NCBI GenBank assembly: GCA_000697665.1
Contig: KL197725.1
Span: 508,132 to 572,131 of the forward strand
Origin: Jaapia argillacea MUCL 33604
Taxonomy: Eukaryota; Basidiomycota; Agaricomycetes; Jaapiales; Jaapiaceae
Length of the DNA: 64,000 bases
Direction of reading: 5' to 3'
In this document: piece by piece, positions 39,669 through 50,795 of the stretch
Numbering within the stretch: the stretch's first letter is position 1
Layout: every line of letters starts with the position of its first letter
The notes under the pieces: generated by a model
What the model was told of the DNA's origin: nothing
Seen by the model: the letters and a program-made list of their open reading frames with translations, nothing else
The model's database searches: none
Made by a program: the position numbers and the translations under genes

Positions 39669-39824
39669 ATACTGTATCGTCACGACCAAAGCGGCGCGAT
39701 TGCGGACATTTTTGGACTTTCAGAAAATCCAGAAAATCCGAAAATTCGAGAAAATATTATTGCGCACACGGGCGAAAATTCGCTGTGACGTGTGACCGCC
39801 GCTTTGGTCGTGACGATACAGTAT
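39669..39824. mobile_element. MITE with perfect 28-bp terminal repeats
   Basis: Positions 39669-39696 and 39797-39824 are perfect inverted repeats (ATACTGTATCGTCACGACC... on the left, its complement on the right). If the outer TA is the target-site duplication (39670-39671 and 39822-39823), the element is 150 bp (39672-39821) with 25-base arms beginning CTGTATCG. TA duplications suggest mobilisation by a Tc1/mariner-type transposase. The interior is AT-rich with a repeated GAAAATCC-like word and codes for nothing. The arms are perfect, which suggests a young copy. It lies about 110 bases upstream of the NUBPL start codon, within the likely promoter. Confidence 0.8.
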
Positions 39825-39932
39825 TCGGGTGGGGAGGGATAGTGTGACAACATGTGACGGTGTCGCGGTCACATTGTGACTGACCCTAACCCAGTGTCAA
39901 CGGACGAAGCATTTGGTTCCACTTCAGTTCCG

Positions 39933-41212
39933 ATGTATTCTCCGATGCAATCGTTTCGCAGATTCTTCAGCACCGTACCAGCTCGCCTCCACGAAAACCC
40001 ACTGGTATATCTTTCCCTACATCATCCTTGCACTTGAGCTGAGCCGCATACGCAGGGTCTCCCTCGTTCAGGTTCCCGCCCACCACCAACAATTCCTAGG
40101 CGTTCGAGTGGTTCCCCAGGAAAGGGATCAATCGCCCATGTCAAGAAGATCGTTGCTGTTGCTAGTGGAAAAGGAGGAGTCGGCAAGAGTACAGTTGCAG
40201 GTGTGATCCTTCGCCTCGTGTTATATCTCATCCTCTGATCCCTGTCCATAGTCAACCTCGCTTTCTCTCTTGCGATGCGTCGAGACCCCGAAACTTCTTT
40301 TCGTCCTCGAATTGGGATCCTTGACCTCGACATATACGGTCCCTCAGTTCCCAAACTGATGGGGCTCGAATCAAGTCCAGAACCTGATCACACACCCTGT
40401 CCGTCTCGTCCCATGTTGGCTTCCATGCCTGGCCCATAGCTCATCCCCTTCACACAGCAGGAGCCCTCATTCCTCTAACAAATCACTCCATCTCGTGCAT
40501 GTCAATAGGCTTCCTCCTTCCCCGCTCACCCAAGTCACACGACGGCTCCTCCGCCGACACACCTGTAGTTTGGAGAGGCTTGATGGTGCAGAAGGCGGTT
40601 CAGCAGTTATTGTTTGATGTTGACTGGCGGGGAGGCGAAGAGGGAGGAGAGGGAATAGATGTGCTCATTATCGATATGCCGCCCGGGACTGGAGATGTCC
40701 AGTTGACCTTGGCGCAATTGGTTAACGTTGACGGTGAGTTTCAGAATGATCCTCTGGATGGTGGTTGGAAAAAGTACTGAGGGTGGTTTAGGCGCTGTTA
40801 TCGTTTCCACGCCTCAAGACGTCGCACTCTTGGACGTCAGGAGAAGCATAGCCATGTTCCGAAAAGTTGATGTTCCAGTAAGTCATCTATGTCAATTCTT
40901 CACTCCTCCCCAACTCATCAAAACCCATTGTAGATAACAGGCACTGTCCTTAACCAATCCTCCTACACATGCCCCTCGTGCTCGACGCCCCACTATATCT
41001 ACGGCCCGCCAACATCCTTCAATAACACTTGCGAAGCGCTCGGTGTAGAAGTGCTAGGCGATTTACCCATTGTAGGAGGCGTTAGTGCCAGAGGGGATTT
41101 TGGAGTTCCGTACGTACTTGCACCAACGGCCGAGGACGGAGAGAACGGAATCAGGTGGAAGGAGACGATGGAAGGAATCGCTGAGAAGGTTTGGGGGAAG
41201 TTGTGGGCTTGA
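39933..41212 (+). CDS. IND1: NUBPL/IND1, mitochondrial Fe-S ATPase for complex I
   Basis: Mrp/NBP35-type P-loop ATPase that delivers Fe-S clusters to respiratory complex I. The first exon encodes a basic, Phe/Ser-rich mitochondrial presequence ([15 protein letters not shown]). It splices to the conserved core: [16 protein letters not shown] (deviant Walker A), [67 protein letters not shown] and the CxxC ([12 protein letters not shown]). The CxxC bridges the cluster in the dimer. It ends [12 protein letters not shown] before the TGA. Introns lie near 40005-40055, 40202-40249, 40398-40461, 40731-40791 and 40877-40933. The CxxC and Walker motifs are all intact. A MITE lies just upstream. Confidence 0.93.
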
Positions 41213-42339
41213 GGAGATGGGTCGGGCACCTCGGAATTCATCGCACTCATACACTAACTATACCCACTCGAAGTATTATTTCATTTTCACTTCAGTATTT
41301 CCTGCTCCAGTAGAACGTGTCAGCCACAAAGCCTTGGCCGTGGGCGATTGTCTTCAAGCCCTAGTCACCACGCCACGTGGAAGTCGAAAGCATGGGCAAC
41401 TGTGACCTGTGGAGACTGACAACCAAGTCGCGCCCAAGTCGCGACCATTAAATTGGCAATTGCGCCCAGGCACACTGCATGTCACGAGTCACAAGTCACC
41501 ACATAGATTGTGACTGCTTTCTACCACCTTCCTTCTGGACTGGGTGCCGTTTACCTCTTGTGCTCCCTGTTTGGCTCTCCTGTTGCCACCGGGTGCCTTT
41601 CTTCTTCTTCTTGTAACGGCCCCATATCATGCGTATGAGCTCGCCATTACTATACCCTTGGATGATAGGCCACTGATCATTGTGTTCTCATGATGCACGG
41701 AGCATCTCGACACTTCCGATGCAATCTTATCACCACCCAGTTGGATAACTTTGACATTGGCACGTGTGAATTTAATCACCCGCCACTTGACTGAACCTCC
41801 TGAAAGATCTCCCCCTTTACCCCTGCTGGGAGTAAGGCGGAAGTTCGGATTCGGCGCTGAAGTTTGACCGATCTTCTTCATCTCTCAGTGTTGGCACATA
41901 ATGGTGGGGGTTCACAAATTACTCTGCGGTGCCTGAAATGTTGTGGGGGAGTAGGTCACTCATTCGCTCTGAGACTGCGTAGACTGATAGAACTTCTCGA
42001 ACCAATTAGATCCACTCCGCTATTTACAGCGATGTGGAGGATAACGAAGCAACGCTTCCTCTGGGAAATAAACTTCCTTCTTTTCTCATTCGTGCCTTAG
42101 TGAGAGAGGACGGCCGTGGCGAGGTTGAGGGTGAATTGGAGCTGCCGTCCGGTGAGCACGGTCCAGTGAATGGTTCGTTGGTTTCAGGGAGCCTCCAAGA
42201 GGTCCTGTATAGGTTCAACTCGTACTACGAAGGAATTGACACGAGATCAGAAGGTGGTCCAGGTATACTTCTCACGACCAGTGTTTTGGGTTACCACTGA
42301 CAATTTTGAAGCTGAAAAACAATACCAATGTCTGCCCAT

Positions 42340-42600
42340 AAGGACTCACCCATTCGCCGATTGGAAAGGCACCGCGCGTCCAGGGGACAAAGGTCGCCCT
42401 CAATGGGAGCGACACTCGCACTCATCCTTGTACCGACTGTCATGGGTACTATTGGGTACTGTGAGTATCCGGAAGGACGAATCCATTCGCCGACAGGATA
42501 GGCGCCTCGCATTCAGCGGAGAAAGTCACCCCCGATGGCAGGCCTTACTCGCACTCATCCTGGTCTCGACTGTCATGGGGTTGACCTTGAATAGCCCTCA
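42340..42600 (+). repeat. Tandem promoter repeat in copy B
   Basis: Two imperfect units of roughly 110-120 bases, each starting CCATTCGCCGA (near 42350 and 42485) and each containing the words CTCGCACTCATCC and CGACTGTCATGGG. The same two units exist in copy C (near 45745 and 45878). Copy A has a single unit, closest to the second. Confidence 0.65.
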
Positions 42601-42700
42601 GGTTTTGGGGTACCGGAGCAAAGAAATGTGCGGATGGTCCATCGACAGGGGATTGTCATGCGCAATCTCACGCAATGTGCCTGCCCCTGCCTAAAAAACC

Positions 42701-42707
42701 TATATAA
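42701..42707 (+). promoter_or_regulatory. TATA box of copy B
   Basis: TATATAA, 68 bases upstream of the ATG; identical spacing in copies A and C. Confidence 0.7.
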
Positions 42708-42768
42708 CTCACCATCCCGATGAGTCCAAATCATCAACTCTCACTCGACCCAAGCAACCCAAGCAACC

Positions 42769-43470
42769 ATGTCAGATACTCTCGGAATCGACCCCGCTCT
42801 CCAGCAGCGTGTCCAGGAAATCGTCACCTCCGCCGGGAAGGAACCCATTCCCTCCAAACTCGCGGAAGCCTTGGGCGGTATCTGGCAGGCTATTCCCGCT
42901 GCTGCCAGTTTCCAGGGGAACCCCATTCATGTCGAAACCAAGGTCATCTGCGGAGAAGTGTTTAGTGGAAGTTTTTCGCCTCCCGCTCAAGGCACCTCAT
43001 CTCATGCTGTGTTGATCCATCGCTCACTCTGTATTTTCTGGCTGTAGGACCCACCGACGGGACGATTTACGTTCGCCGCCCCCTCAGGGGAGTCTACAGG
43101 ATCAGAGTTTCCATCAACGAGGATTACAGCACTGTCTTCTTTAGGAAGCTCCTTCACCGTGATCCCAGGCTCCCTGGAGAGGAGGAACCAAACCCAGCTG
43201 AAGAACCAGACGAACAAGAGTATGTCAACGACCCTGTTCGCGTCGATGCAGTGGTGAGAGGCTATTTTATTGCCTTCGGCGTTCTCCTTGGGACTAAACT
43301 GGACTCTCATTGTCGTCGTCCCACTAGTTTGTCGGTGAGTTATGTATTGAGCGATGACCTTGCTAGGATTTAGCTGATGAGTCGCGTTTACAGGAGGTGG
43401 TCTCTTCTCCGGTGTTGCAGATGCTGGTGGCTCCGGGACCTGGAGGACCGCGGGCCCCGTCGAGGCTTGA
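42769..43470 (+). CDS. Small protein of triplicated family, copy B
   Basis: Paralogue of the genes at 35609 and 46163, with the same three-intron structure. Exon 1 runs MSDTLGIDPALQQRVQEI to SFSPPAQG. Exon 2 begins at 43048 with PTDGTIYVRRPLRGVYRI and includes VFFRKLLHRD and NPAEEPDEQEYVNDP. A tiny exon gives FVG, and the last exon GGLFSGVADAGGSGTWRT ends at the TGA at 43468. The first intron (42992-43047) starts with GC instead of GT; copies A and C have GT there. A GC-AG intron is a known minor class and can still splice. No domain is recognised. Confidence 0.72.
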
Positions 43471-44220
43471 ATCAACACGGCGGCACGTCAGCGAGGTTGT
43501 GTTCTTTGCGTTGTACGTCGCGCAACTCTCATTACTTAGTTGATTTTTACCAATGTTTTTTCCATTTTCGCCCAAAGGCTTAGGCTATTAACTTCTGGCC
43601 GCGACGATCCGCCGACGAGCTTAATTGCCACCGATGTTGTTCTTCTTGATGATGTACTGTATAGTGTTTGCTATCCTGAGTTCGGTTCTCCGAGGAGTCT
43701 ACAATCCACGTTTCCACGACGAGGCTTCCAGCGACCAGTGATTCAGGCGTACAGCTACAGCCAGCATCCAAATACATTCGATCGACCACTCTAATTCAAC
43801 TCCTGCCTACGACCTAAGTACCGTCGCCGTCACGGTGTCACCCGGCGTAACTTTCAACGGTGAGCAACATAGTGAGCTCTAATGGCCGCCCCCACCCCCC
43901 CCCCACATAGTGAAACTACGGCTTTCGCATCTCTTGGGGGGGAGTATCCCATCCGAATAGGTAAGAATTGCATGCCAAAGATGCCTGCCGCTCGTCACTA
44001 TAGGTACGTTTGTAGTATACTAACGCGCAATAAGTTGTGACCGTACTTGCTGTATCTCGACCCAAAATAAATAACCCACCCACTGTGTGACGAGGAATAC
44101 GAGTCTCTATCCAAATGATCATCCATTCAACCCGAGTGATCTTGTCGGGCATTTTTATTGGGTTTACATCCGGCATCAGGGATCTAGGAAGAAGTGAAAG
44201 TGGAGCCTGGGTCAACGCTG

Positions 44221-44849
44221 GATCCTCTTGCAGCTTTCATGCACCCTCATTCCCGGAGATATAATGGTTCGGAACACCTCATAAGTTTATCAAGCAAGTT
44301 GAACCCGAGGCCTCCGAGTCATACTGTCTTGGGAGTGTTACATGCAGCGCTCGTTGTTTCTCGTCGTTCATTAAATACTAACGCAAGTCTGACGCCATTT
44401 GGAACTAAGGTTAACACCCTGGCACGGGGACATGATTGTGCCTGCCAAGTCACCTCCTACCAAAGTCAGAACTCAAGGTATGGAAGTCGGAGAAAGGCGG
44501 GGTTCGGCATCGAAACGCGACCGCTGTTATCTAACGTTTCGCTGTATTATGGTGGTGCAATGATGATCGCAAGGGATGGCACCAAGAAGCCGAAATCAAC
44601 GATCTGCAGCGGGAGTGGGCCGCCTGCGGACGAGGGCCGCCACCGCCCCGCCATAGGGCGGACATCGTCTGTGCCAGTGGGCTACACTTCCCTTCAATCA
44701 CACTTCGAATTCATTGAAGAAATCTGAAAGTTTCTGAATCGAGTGTTCACCCGGAGCCATTCGCCCGGGCCCTTTCGAGAGATCTTGGTCAATATAGTAG
44801 GGGAGCTTCATTCCGCCAGCTCAACCTTGGACAACTGTGGGGAAGACTA
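44221..44849. other. Unique spacer between copies B and C
   Basis: About 630 bases with no counterpart recognised elsewhere in the window. A 177-codon open frame at 44194-44727 has no motif and is not supported by the duplicate copies, so I do not call it. Confidence 0.4.
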
Positions 44850-45739
44850 CAAATCAAGTGGTGACCCAGTGGCACTCTGCATGTCACCAGTCACAAGTCA
44901 CCACACAGATTGTGACTGCTTCCGACCACCCTGGCTGGGCGACGTTTACCATTTGTGCTCCCTGTTTGGCTCTCTTGTTGCCGCCAGGCGCCTTTCTTCT
45001 TCTTGGAACGGCCCCATATCATGCGTATGAGCTCGCCACCCTTGGATGACAGGCCACCGATCATTGTGTTCTCATGATGCATGGAGCATCTCGACACGTC
45101 CAATGCAACCTTATCACCACCCAGTTGGATAACTTTGACATTGGCACGTGTGAATTAAATCACCCGCCACTTGACTGAACCTCCTGAAAGATCTCCCCCT
45201 TAACCCCTGCCGGGAGTAAAGCGGGAGTTTGGATTCGGCGCTGAAGTTTGACCGATCTTCTTCATCTCTCGGTGTTGGCACATAATGGTGGGGTTCACAA
45301 ATAACTCTCTGGTGCCCGAAGTGTTGTGGGGGAGTATGTCACTCATTTTTTCTGAGACTGCGTAGACTGATAGATCCATTCCACTATTAACGGCGGTGTG
45401 GAGGATAACGAAGCTATGTTTCCTTTGGTAAATAAACTTCCTTCTTTTCTTCTTCGTGCCTTAGTGAGAGAGGACGGCCGTGGCGAGGCCGAAGGTGAAT
45501 TGGAGCTGCTATCCCGTGAACACGGTCCAGTGAATTGTTCGTGCTGTAGTCAGGGAGCCTTGTTTCCGAGTCCAAGAGCCCTTGAGACCGAGAGGTCCTG
45601 ACCAGGTTCACATCCTCGTACTACGAAGGAATTGACACGAGATCGGAGGGTGGTCCAGGTATACATCTCACGACCAGTGTTTTGGGTCACCACTGACATT
45701 TTTGAAGCTTGAAAATAACATCAATACCTGCCCATAAGC

Positions 45740-45985
45740 ATTCACCCATTCGTCGATCGGAAAAGCACCGCGCGTCCAGGGGATAAAGGTCGCCCTCAAT
45801 GGGAGCGACTCGCAATCATCCTGATACTGACTGTCATGGGTACTATTGGGTATTATGAGTACCCATAAGGATGAATCCATTCGCCGACTGGAGAGTCACC
45901 GTGCATCCAGAGGAGAAAGTTCCCCCTCTATGGCAGCGCTTGCTCGCACTTATCCTGATACCGACTGTCATAGGGTTGGCACTGA
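45740..45985 (+). repeat. Tandem promoter repeat in copy C
   Basis: The same pair of about 110-base units as in copy B, starting CATTCACCCATTCGTCGA (near 45741) and CCATTCGCCGA (near 45878). Confidence 0.65.
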
Positions 45986-46094
45986 ATAGCCCTAAGGTTT
46001 TGGGGTACCGGAGTAAAGAGATCTGCGGATGGTTCATCGACTCGGGAACATCTTGCGCAATCTCATGCAATGCCCCTGCCCCTGCTCAAAGGCC

Positions 46095-46101
46095 TATATA
46101 A
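46095..46101 (+). promoter_or_regulatory. TATA box of copy C
   Basis: TATATAA, 68 bases upstream of the ATG, as in copies A and B. Confidence 0.7.
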
Positions 46102-46162
46102 TTCGCCCACCCGCTGAGCCCAAATCATCATCTCCCATTCGACTCAAGCAATCCAAACAGTC

Positions 46163-46861
46163 ATGTCAGATACTCTCGGAATCGACCCTGCTCTCCAGCA
46201 GCTCGTCCAGAAAGACGTCACCTCCTCCGGGAAGGAAGTCATTCCCTCTAAGCTCGCGGAAGTCTTGGGCGGTATCTGGCAGCCTATTCCCGCTGCTGCC
46301 AGTTTCCAGGGGAACCCCATTCTTGTCGAAACCAAGGTCATCGGCGGAGCAGTGTTTAGTGGAAGGTTTTCGCCTCCTGCTCAAGGTACCTCATCTCATG
46401 CTGTGTTAATCCATTGCTCACTCTGCATTTTCTGGCTATAGGGTCCAGCGACGGTATAATTTACGTTCGCCGCCCCCTCAGGGGATTCTACAGGATCACA
46501 GTTTCCATCAATGAGCAGTACAGTGTTGTCTTCTTTAGGAAGCTCCTTCGCCATGATCCCAGGCTCCCTGGAGAGGAGGAGCTAAACCCAGCTGAAGAAC
46601 CAGACGAACAAGAGTATGCCGGCGACCCTGTTCGCGTCGATGCAGTGGTGAGAGGCTATATTGCCTTTGGTGTTCTCCTCGGGACTAAACTGGACTCTCA
46701 TTGTCGTCGTCCCACTAGTTCGTCGGTGAGTTATTTATGGAGCGGTAACCTTGCTAGGATTTAGCTGATGAGTCGCGTTTACAGGAGGTGGCCTCTTCGC
46801 CGGTGTCGGAGATGCTGGTGGTTCCGGAATCTGGAGGAACGTGGGCCCCGTCGAGGCTTGA
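46163..46861 (+). CDS. Small protein of triplicated family, copy C
   Basis: Closest paralogue of the gene at 42769. Exon 1 runs MSDTLGIDPALQQLVQKD to RFSPPAQG. The first intron has the normal GT donor at 46386. Exon 2 has DGIIYVRRPLRGFYRITV, VFFRKLLRHD and NPAEEPDEQEYAGDP. A tiny exon gives FVG, and the last exon GGLFAGVGDAGGSGIWRN ends at the TGA at 46859. In exon 1, copies B and C differ at about 11 of 75 residues by my count, a notable level of change given how similar the flanks are. Product unrecognised, no signal peptide. Confidence 0.75.
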
Positions 46862-47767
46862 ATTCACACGTCAGCACGTCAGCGAGGTTGTGTTCTTTGC
46901 GTTGTACGTCGCGCAACTCTCATTACTTCGTTGATTTTTACCAATGTTTTTTTACATTTTCGCCCCGAAGGTTTAGATTATCAACTTCTGGCCGCGACGA
47001 TCCGCCGACGAGCTTACTTGCCACCGATCTTGTTCTTATCCATGATGTACTGTACAGTATTTGCTATCCTGAGTTCGGTTCTCCTGGTCTACAATCTACG
47101 TTTCCACGATGACGTTTCCACCGACCAGTGATTCAGGCGTGCAGCCAGCGTTCAAACACATTCAATCGATCGCTCTAATTCAACACCTGTCGTATACGAC
47201 ATACCCGTCGCCGTGGCGCCCGCAACTTTCAACGGTGAGCAACCCAGTGAGTCCGCCCCTCCCCACGTCCGCGCCTGGTGAAACTACGGCCTTCTCGTTC
47301 CTTGGCAGGGAATAGCCTAGCCGAGGAGGCAAAAATCACAGGCCAAGATATCTGCCGCTTTATACTATAGGAACGTATGTAGTATACGCGCAATAAGGTT
47401 CTATCTCTTGGCTCAAAATATATATTCCCCATATGCATGTGGTGAGGGATCGGAGTCTCTATCCAAATGATCATCCATCAAACCCAAGGGATCTTGTTAG
47501 GCATTTTTATGGGGCTTACCATACAACATCAGAGGCGCTAGGAAGAAGAGAAAGTGGGGGCTGGGTCAACGCTGCATCGTCTGGAGAAGATGAGAACTTG
47601 ACTCCACATCAGCATCAGGACGAGCATGTGTTCGACTGGAGCTTCGAACATTTCCCTTTCCCGACCAAGTACACTCCACCGAGAATAGGTCAATCTAGCG
47701 TCTGGGCAGTGGTACGATGTATGAAGTACAGGTATGATTTCCTTCCAGTATAGTGTATGACTCCATT

Positions 47768-49269
47768 CTACGCCGCAACCGGGATAGATCCTGTACCATA
47801 CAACTCCATATGCACCCTGTCCGACTCTACGCCAAGGCTAACAAGACCCTTGTGGATGTCAGCCATGAAACTGACCGGTCCCACCACATAGTACCTGTTC
47901 GGCCCATCAGTCAACTATTGCGAAGAAAGATATTTGAAGACGCACTGAGAAGCCTTGTCATCGAGGTAAAGATTCGCCTTCGGTACCCTGCCCAGATCGG
48001 CTCGACCTTCCAAATGGTAATCCTGTCCTTTGACAGAACCTACATCAGGTTCAGAGTAGAACACCAGTTGACGCAACTTCTCAGGGTTCTTTTCCGCAAG
48101 CGCACGAACGTGCTCCCTAAAGGGGTGTTTCGATCGATTGTGGGCCGTATGGATCCAGCTCGTCGTCCTCTGGGACTTGGCGTCTTTTTGGGAGAAAATG
48201 GTGTTAAGCATCGACATCGCGGGAGTGATGCCCACTCCAGCAGAGATGAGGACGATAGGGGAGGGGTTAGAATCGATGAAGAAGTCTCCGAAAGGAGCTG
48301 CGACGTCAATGGTATCGCCGACTTGGAGAGTGTCGTGGATGAGGTTGGACATGCTCCCGGGATGGTCGTGTTGGCCGTTGACACCTTCCGCTCCGAGTTC
48401 ACGCTTGACAGAGATGCGGAAATGCTCCGGGTTGGGAGTGTCGGAGAGAGAATACCTGCGGGAAGATATGTAAGGGCAGGAACGGAGGTCGACAATCGAG
48501 TTGTTACTCACTGTCTGCATTGATGTATGCCGAGCTTTGGAACAAACTTCCTGACAGAGATGTACTGCCCGGCCTTGTACTCCGGTAATGGCAACAAACT
48601 CGATTCCTCAGGCACAAGGTAGAAGGACGTCACCTCCTCACTCTCTTTCACCCTTTTCTCCAACTTGAAACTCTTCCACCCGGCCCACTTCGCGCCCTCA
48701 TAAAGTTCTCTCTCCCGATTAATTAGGATATTCGCTAATTGCCAATATGCAGCGTACCAAGCATCGAAGAGATCGGGGGTGAAGGCGTCACCGAGGATGT
48801 CCTGGATGGCTCCGAGAAGATGGGTTCCAACGATGTTGTACTGGGAGGGTTGGATATCAAGGGTGACGTGTTTATGCGCGATGTGTTCAACTACGGGAAG
48901 GACGGGGGTGAGATCGTCGATGTGTACGGCATAGGCGCTATGGAAGGGTGATTAGAGATGATTGCATAAAGGAGAACCGTGACGGGACTTACTACACGGC
49001 GGCAGCCAGAGCAGCGGGTTGCTTGTTAGTCTATAGAGTACGATTAGTTGAGATCGAGTATTCACTCGGAAGCCGCTTACAACTTGGGAGGTATGGTTGA
49101 ATACGTTTTGGAGCTCGGGGTGATGATCCAACATTTTCTGGTAGAAATGGGCAGTGACGGTCTCGCCGTGCTGGGCGAGGATAGGAGCAGTGGCTTTTAC
49201 GAGCTTCCGCTGAGCATCGGTGAGGGGAACGACTTTTGGGAGGTCAGTGGCTTGACAACCGAGGGTCAT
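47768..49269 (-). CDS. Flavohaemoglobin (nitric oxide dioxygenase)
   Basis: Detoxifies NO to nitrate with oxygen and NAD(P)H. The globin domain runs from LTDAQRKLVKATAPILAQHG through FYQKMLDHHPELQNVFNHTSQ to the proximal-His region EHIAHKHVTLDIQPSQY. It is followed by an FAD-binding reductase domain: AGQYISVRKF, the flavin motif RQYSLSD restored by splicing near 48470-48524, DVAAPFGDFF, SAGVGITPAMSML and YSEPDVGSVKG. The C-terminal exon continues YYVVGPVSFMADIHKGL, and the protein ends GSIPVAA at the TAG at 47768. The splice at about 47930 (CA/G, then TAC TAT) is needed to reach it. The start is the only good ATG before the globin fold. A TATA box lies about 100 bases upstream. There is no targeting sequence, so it is probably cytosolic. 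Confidence 0.93.
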
Positions 49270-49367
49270 GGCGGGAAGGTCGAAGAGAATTTGGGTGCGT
49301 AAAAGTTGTGTAGAGGAAAAACAGCTGCAGTCAAGTTGGATTGCGAGTTAGCGTCACATCTCCCATC

Positions 49368-49374
49368 TTTTATA
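49368..49374 (-). promoter_or_regulatory. TATA box of flavohaemoglobin
   Basis: TATAAAA on the minus strand, about 100 bases upstream of the start codon. Confidence 0.5.
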
Positions 49375-49525
49375 CTCAGCAAGGTGTGGGTCCTAACTTC
49401 TCCGTTGTGAAGGGCTGGAACACAGAAGTGAACCCGACGGCCACGGGAGCCAGGTAGCCTGTCCAGAAGATTCAAGTTTCATACAAACGTTGCCGCAAAA
49501 TACTCGATGCTGTTGAATCATGCCC

Positions 49526-49828
49526 TCACTCGGCGACTTGGTTGATCGAGTAGGGGCGATCAGGACCACCAGTCGCTCCGCAAAGTTCCGTGGTAGGCCT
49601 GGTCTTTGAACCAAGTGAGAAACCTATACAGTTCTCCTCATCCGAGTCCATCGGCATGCGTGGGTTGGCGAGTGTCTCGCCAGATGGTGATGAACTCGGT
49701 GAGAGAACGAGCAAGTCAGCAGGTACAAGATACACCCGATATTGTCCGTGAATGGCGCAAGCGGCAGCACTCTGAAGGCGAGTGGGAGAGGAAGTGGTGT
49801 TCATCTGAATCAGGGCACGGAGTTTCAT
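49526..49828 (-). CDS. Possible last exon of a small unrecognised gene
   Basis: A 100-codon open frame on the minus strand with plausible amino-acid composition (LVPADLLVLSPSSSPSGE, then DSDEENCIGFSLGS). It ends SINQVAE at a stop at 49526. A short upstream ATG frame (MGSGGLELTSLSGADK, near 50064) could be a first exon, but I cannot fix the joins. No motif is recognised. It may be a shadow frame in the 1.5 kb region between flavohaemoglobin and the transporter. Confidence 0.25.
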   Translation of the reverse strand: MKLRALIQMNTTSSPTRLQSAAACAIHGQYRVYLVPADLLVLSPSSSPSGETLANPRMPMDSDEENCIGFSLGSKTRPTTELCGATGGPDRPYSINQVAE

Positions 49829-50795
49829 GAGATGTATATGTACACCAGGGATATTGAAACTGAAGATATCCGAACGAGCCTAAGGCCCTAAGACTTGAGA
49901 GCACCAGAGAGCTGCGAGATGACGAAGTCTCTGTGTTCGCCAAAGGCGTCCAGCTATATCGTCATCGGCATTTTGATCCCAGTCGGACCGGACTGCGAGA
50001 AACTTGAAGAAACTTTGTCAGCGCCAGACAAAGAAGTGAGCTCGAGGCCTCCGCTTCCCATGTTGTCGACGATTGTGTTGAGTGGTGGTGGAAACTCAGG
50101 ACGAAAGAGGGCGGCACAGGTGGGCTAATGAAGTTGTGTCGGGAACTGATTTACGGGGAGGACTTATAGCGAGTGGCTGCAGATAAGAAGGTTCAAATAA
50201 CATTTTGATTCATGTTCTCATTGGTCTGTGTACAGGTGAAGATAACAAACATAGGCGAGATAAACCAAAAAGAGTTGTGGCTAAATGGACCGACGAAGCC
50301 AGGCCGTATTGCGCCCTCGCGTGGCAAATAAACGTGGCGTGCCTGACGAGAAGCTAACCCGATACCCAAGCGTGTCTACTTTGTGTGGTCTTGTGCTTGT
50401 CAACCTCCCTGCGGCCTCGTACTCGACAGCGCCTGCGCTGATTCCACACTCTACCCCTTAGCTCTGCAAACCTTCTCTTCTGGTTAGCAACCGAACGCTT
50501 TCAAATCCTTCCTCAGCAACACCTGTTTTTAATCTTCGCTTTCCTCGGCAGCTCTTATCACTGCTCTGACGGCTCGTATACCTGTGAGAATGTATCCCCT
50601 CATCGTCAATTATGTATTATTGACGGTTGCCGACGTTTCAAACGCCGCGTTTTACGTTCTCTGCGGACTGGATAGCTTCCGCTCCGACCCACTTAAACCC
50701 CATCATTCATATCTTCTCCTCGAGGCTTTGTTGTCCTTCGTCACTTCTCCGAGAATCACCACTGCCCTCCCTGGGCTTCTTGCTCGAGGAATGAG
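49829..50795. other. Upstream region of the transporter gene
   Basis: Apart from the possible small gene noted at 49526, no coding frame is supported here. The last few hundred bases are rich in C and T and probably hold the promoter and leader of the OPT gene. Confidence 0.4.

Larger units (their letters stand above)
41440..44220 (+). repeat. Duplicated unit, copy B
   Basis: Close match of copy C (44850-47580) over about 2.7 kb, including 5' flank, gene, 3' flank and a distal block with GATCATCCATTCAACCC (near 44125). It matches copy A less well and over a shorter stretch. B and C lie in the same orientation, about 630 bases apart, so a tandem duplication is likely. Edges are approximate. 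Confidence 0.8.
44850..47580 (+). repeat. Duplicated unit, copy C
   Basis: The second of the two close tandem copies. It begins where GTCACCAGTCACAAGTCACC (44885) matches 41478 onward in copy B, and ends near GCTGGGTCAACGCTG (47560), which matches 44205 onward in copy B. Confidence 0.8.

Noticed and set aside
44194-44727. 177-codon open frame between copies B and C
   Set aside because: No motif, an odd composition, and overlap with the end of a duplicated flank whose other copy does not keep the frame.
47753-48523. Long plus-strand frame (256 codons) over the flavohaemoglobin gene
   Set aside because: The minus strand encodes the FAD-reductase domain with clear motifs. The plus frame is its antisense shadow.
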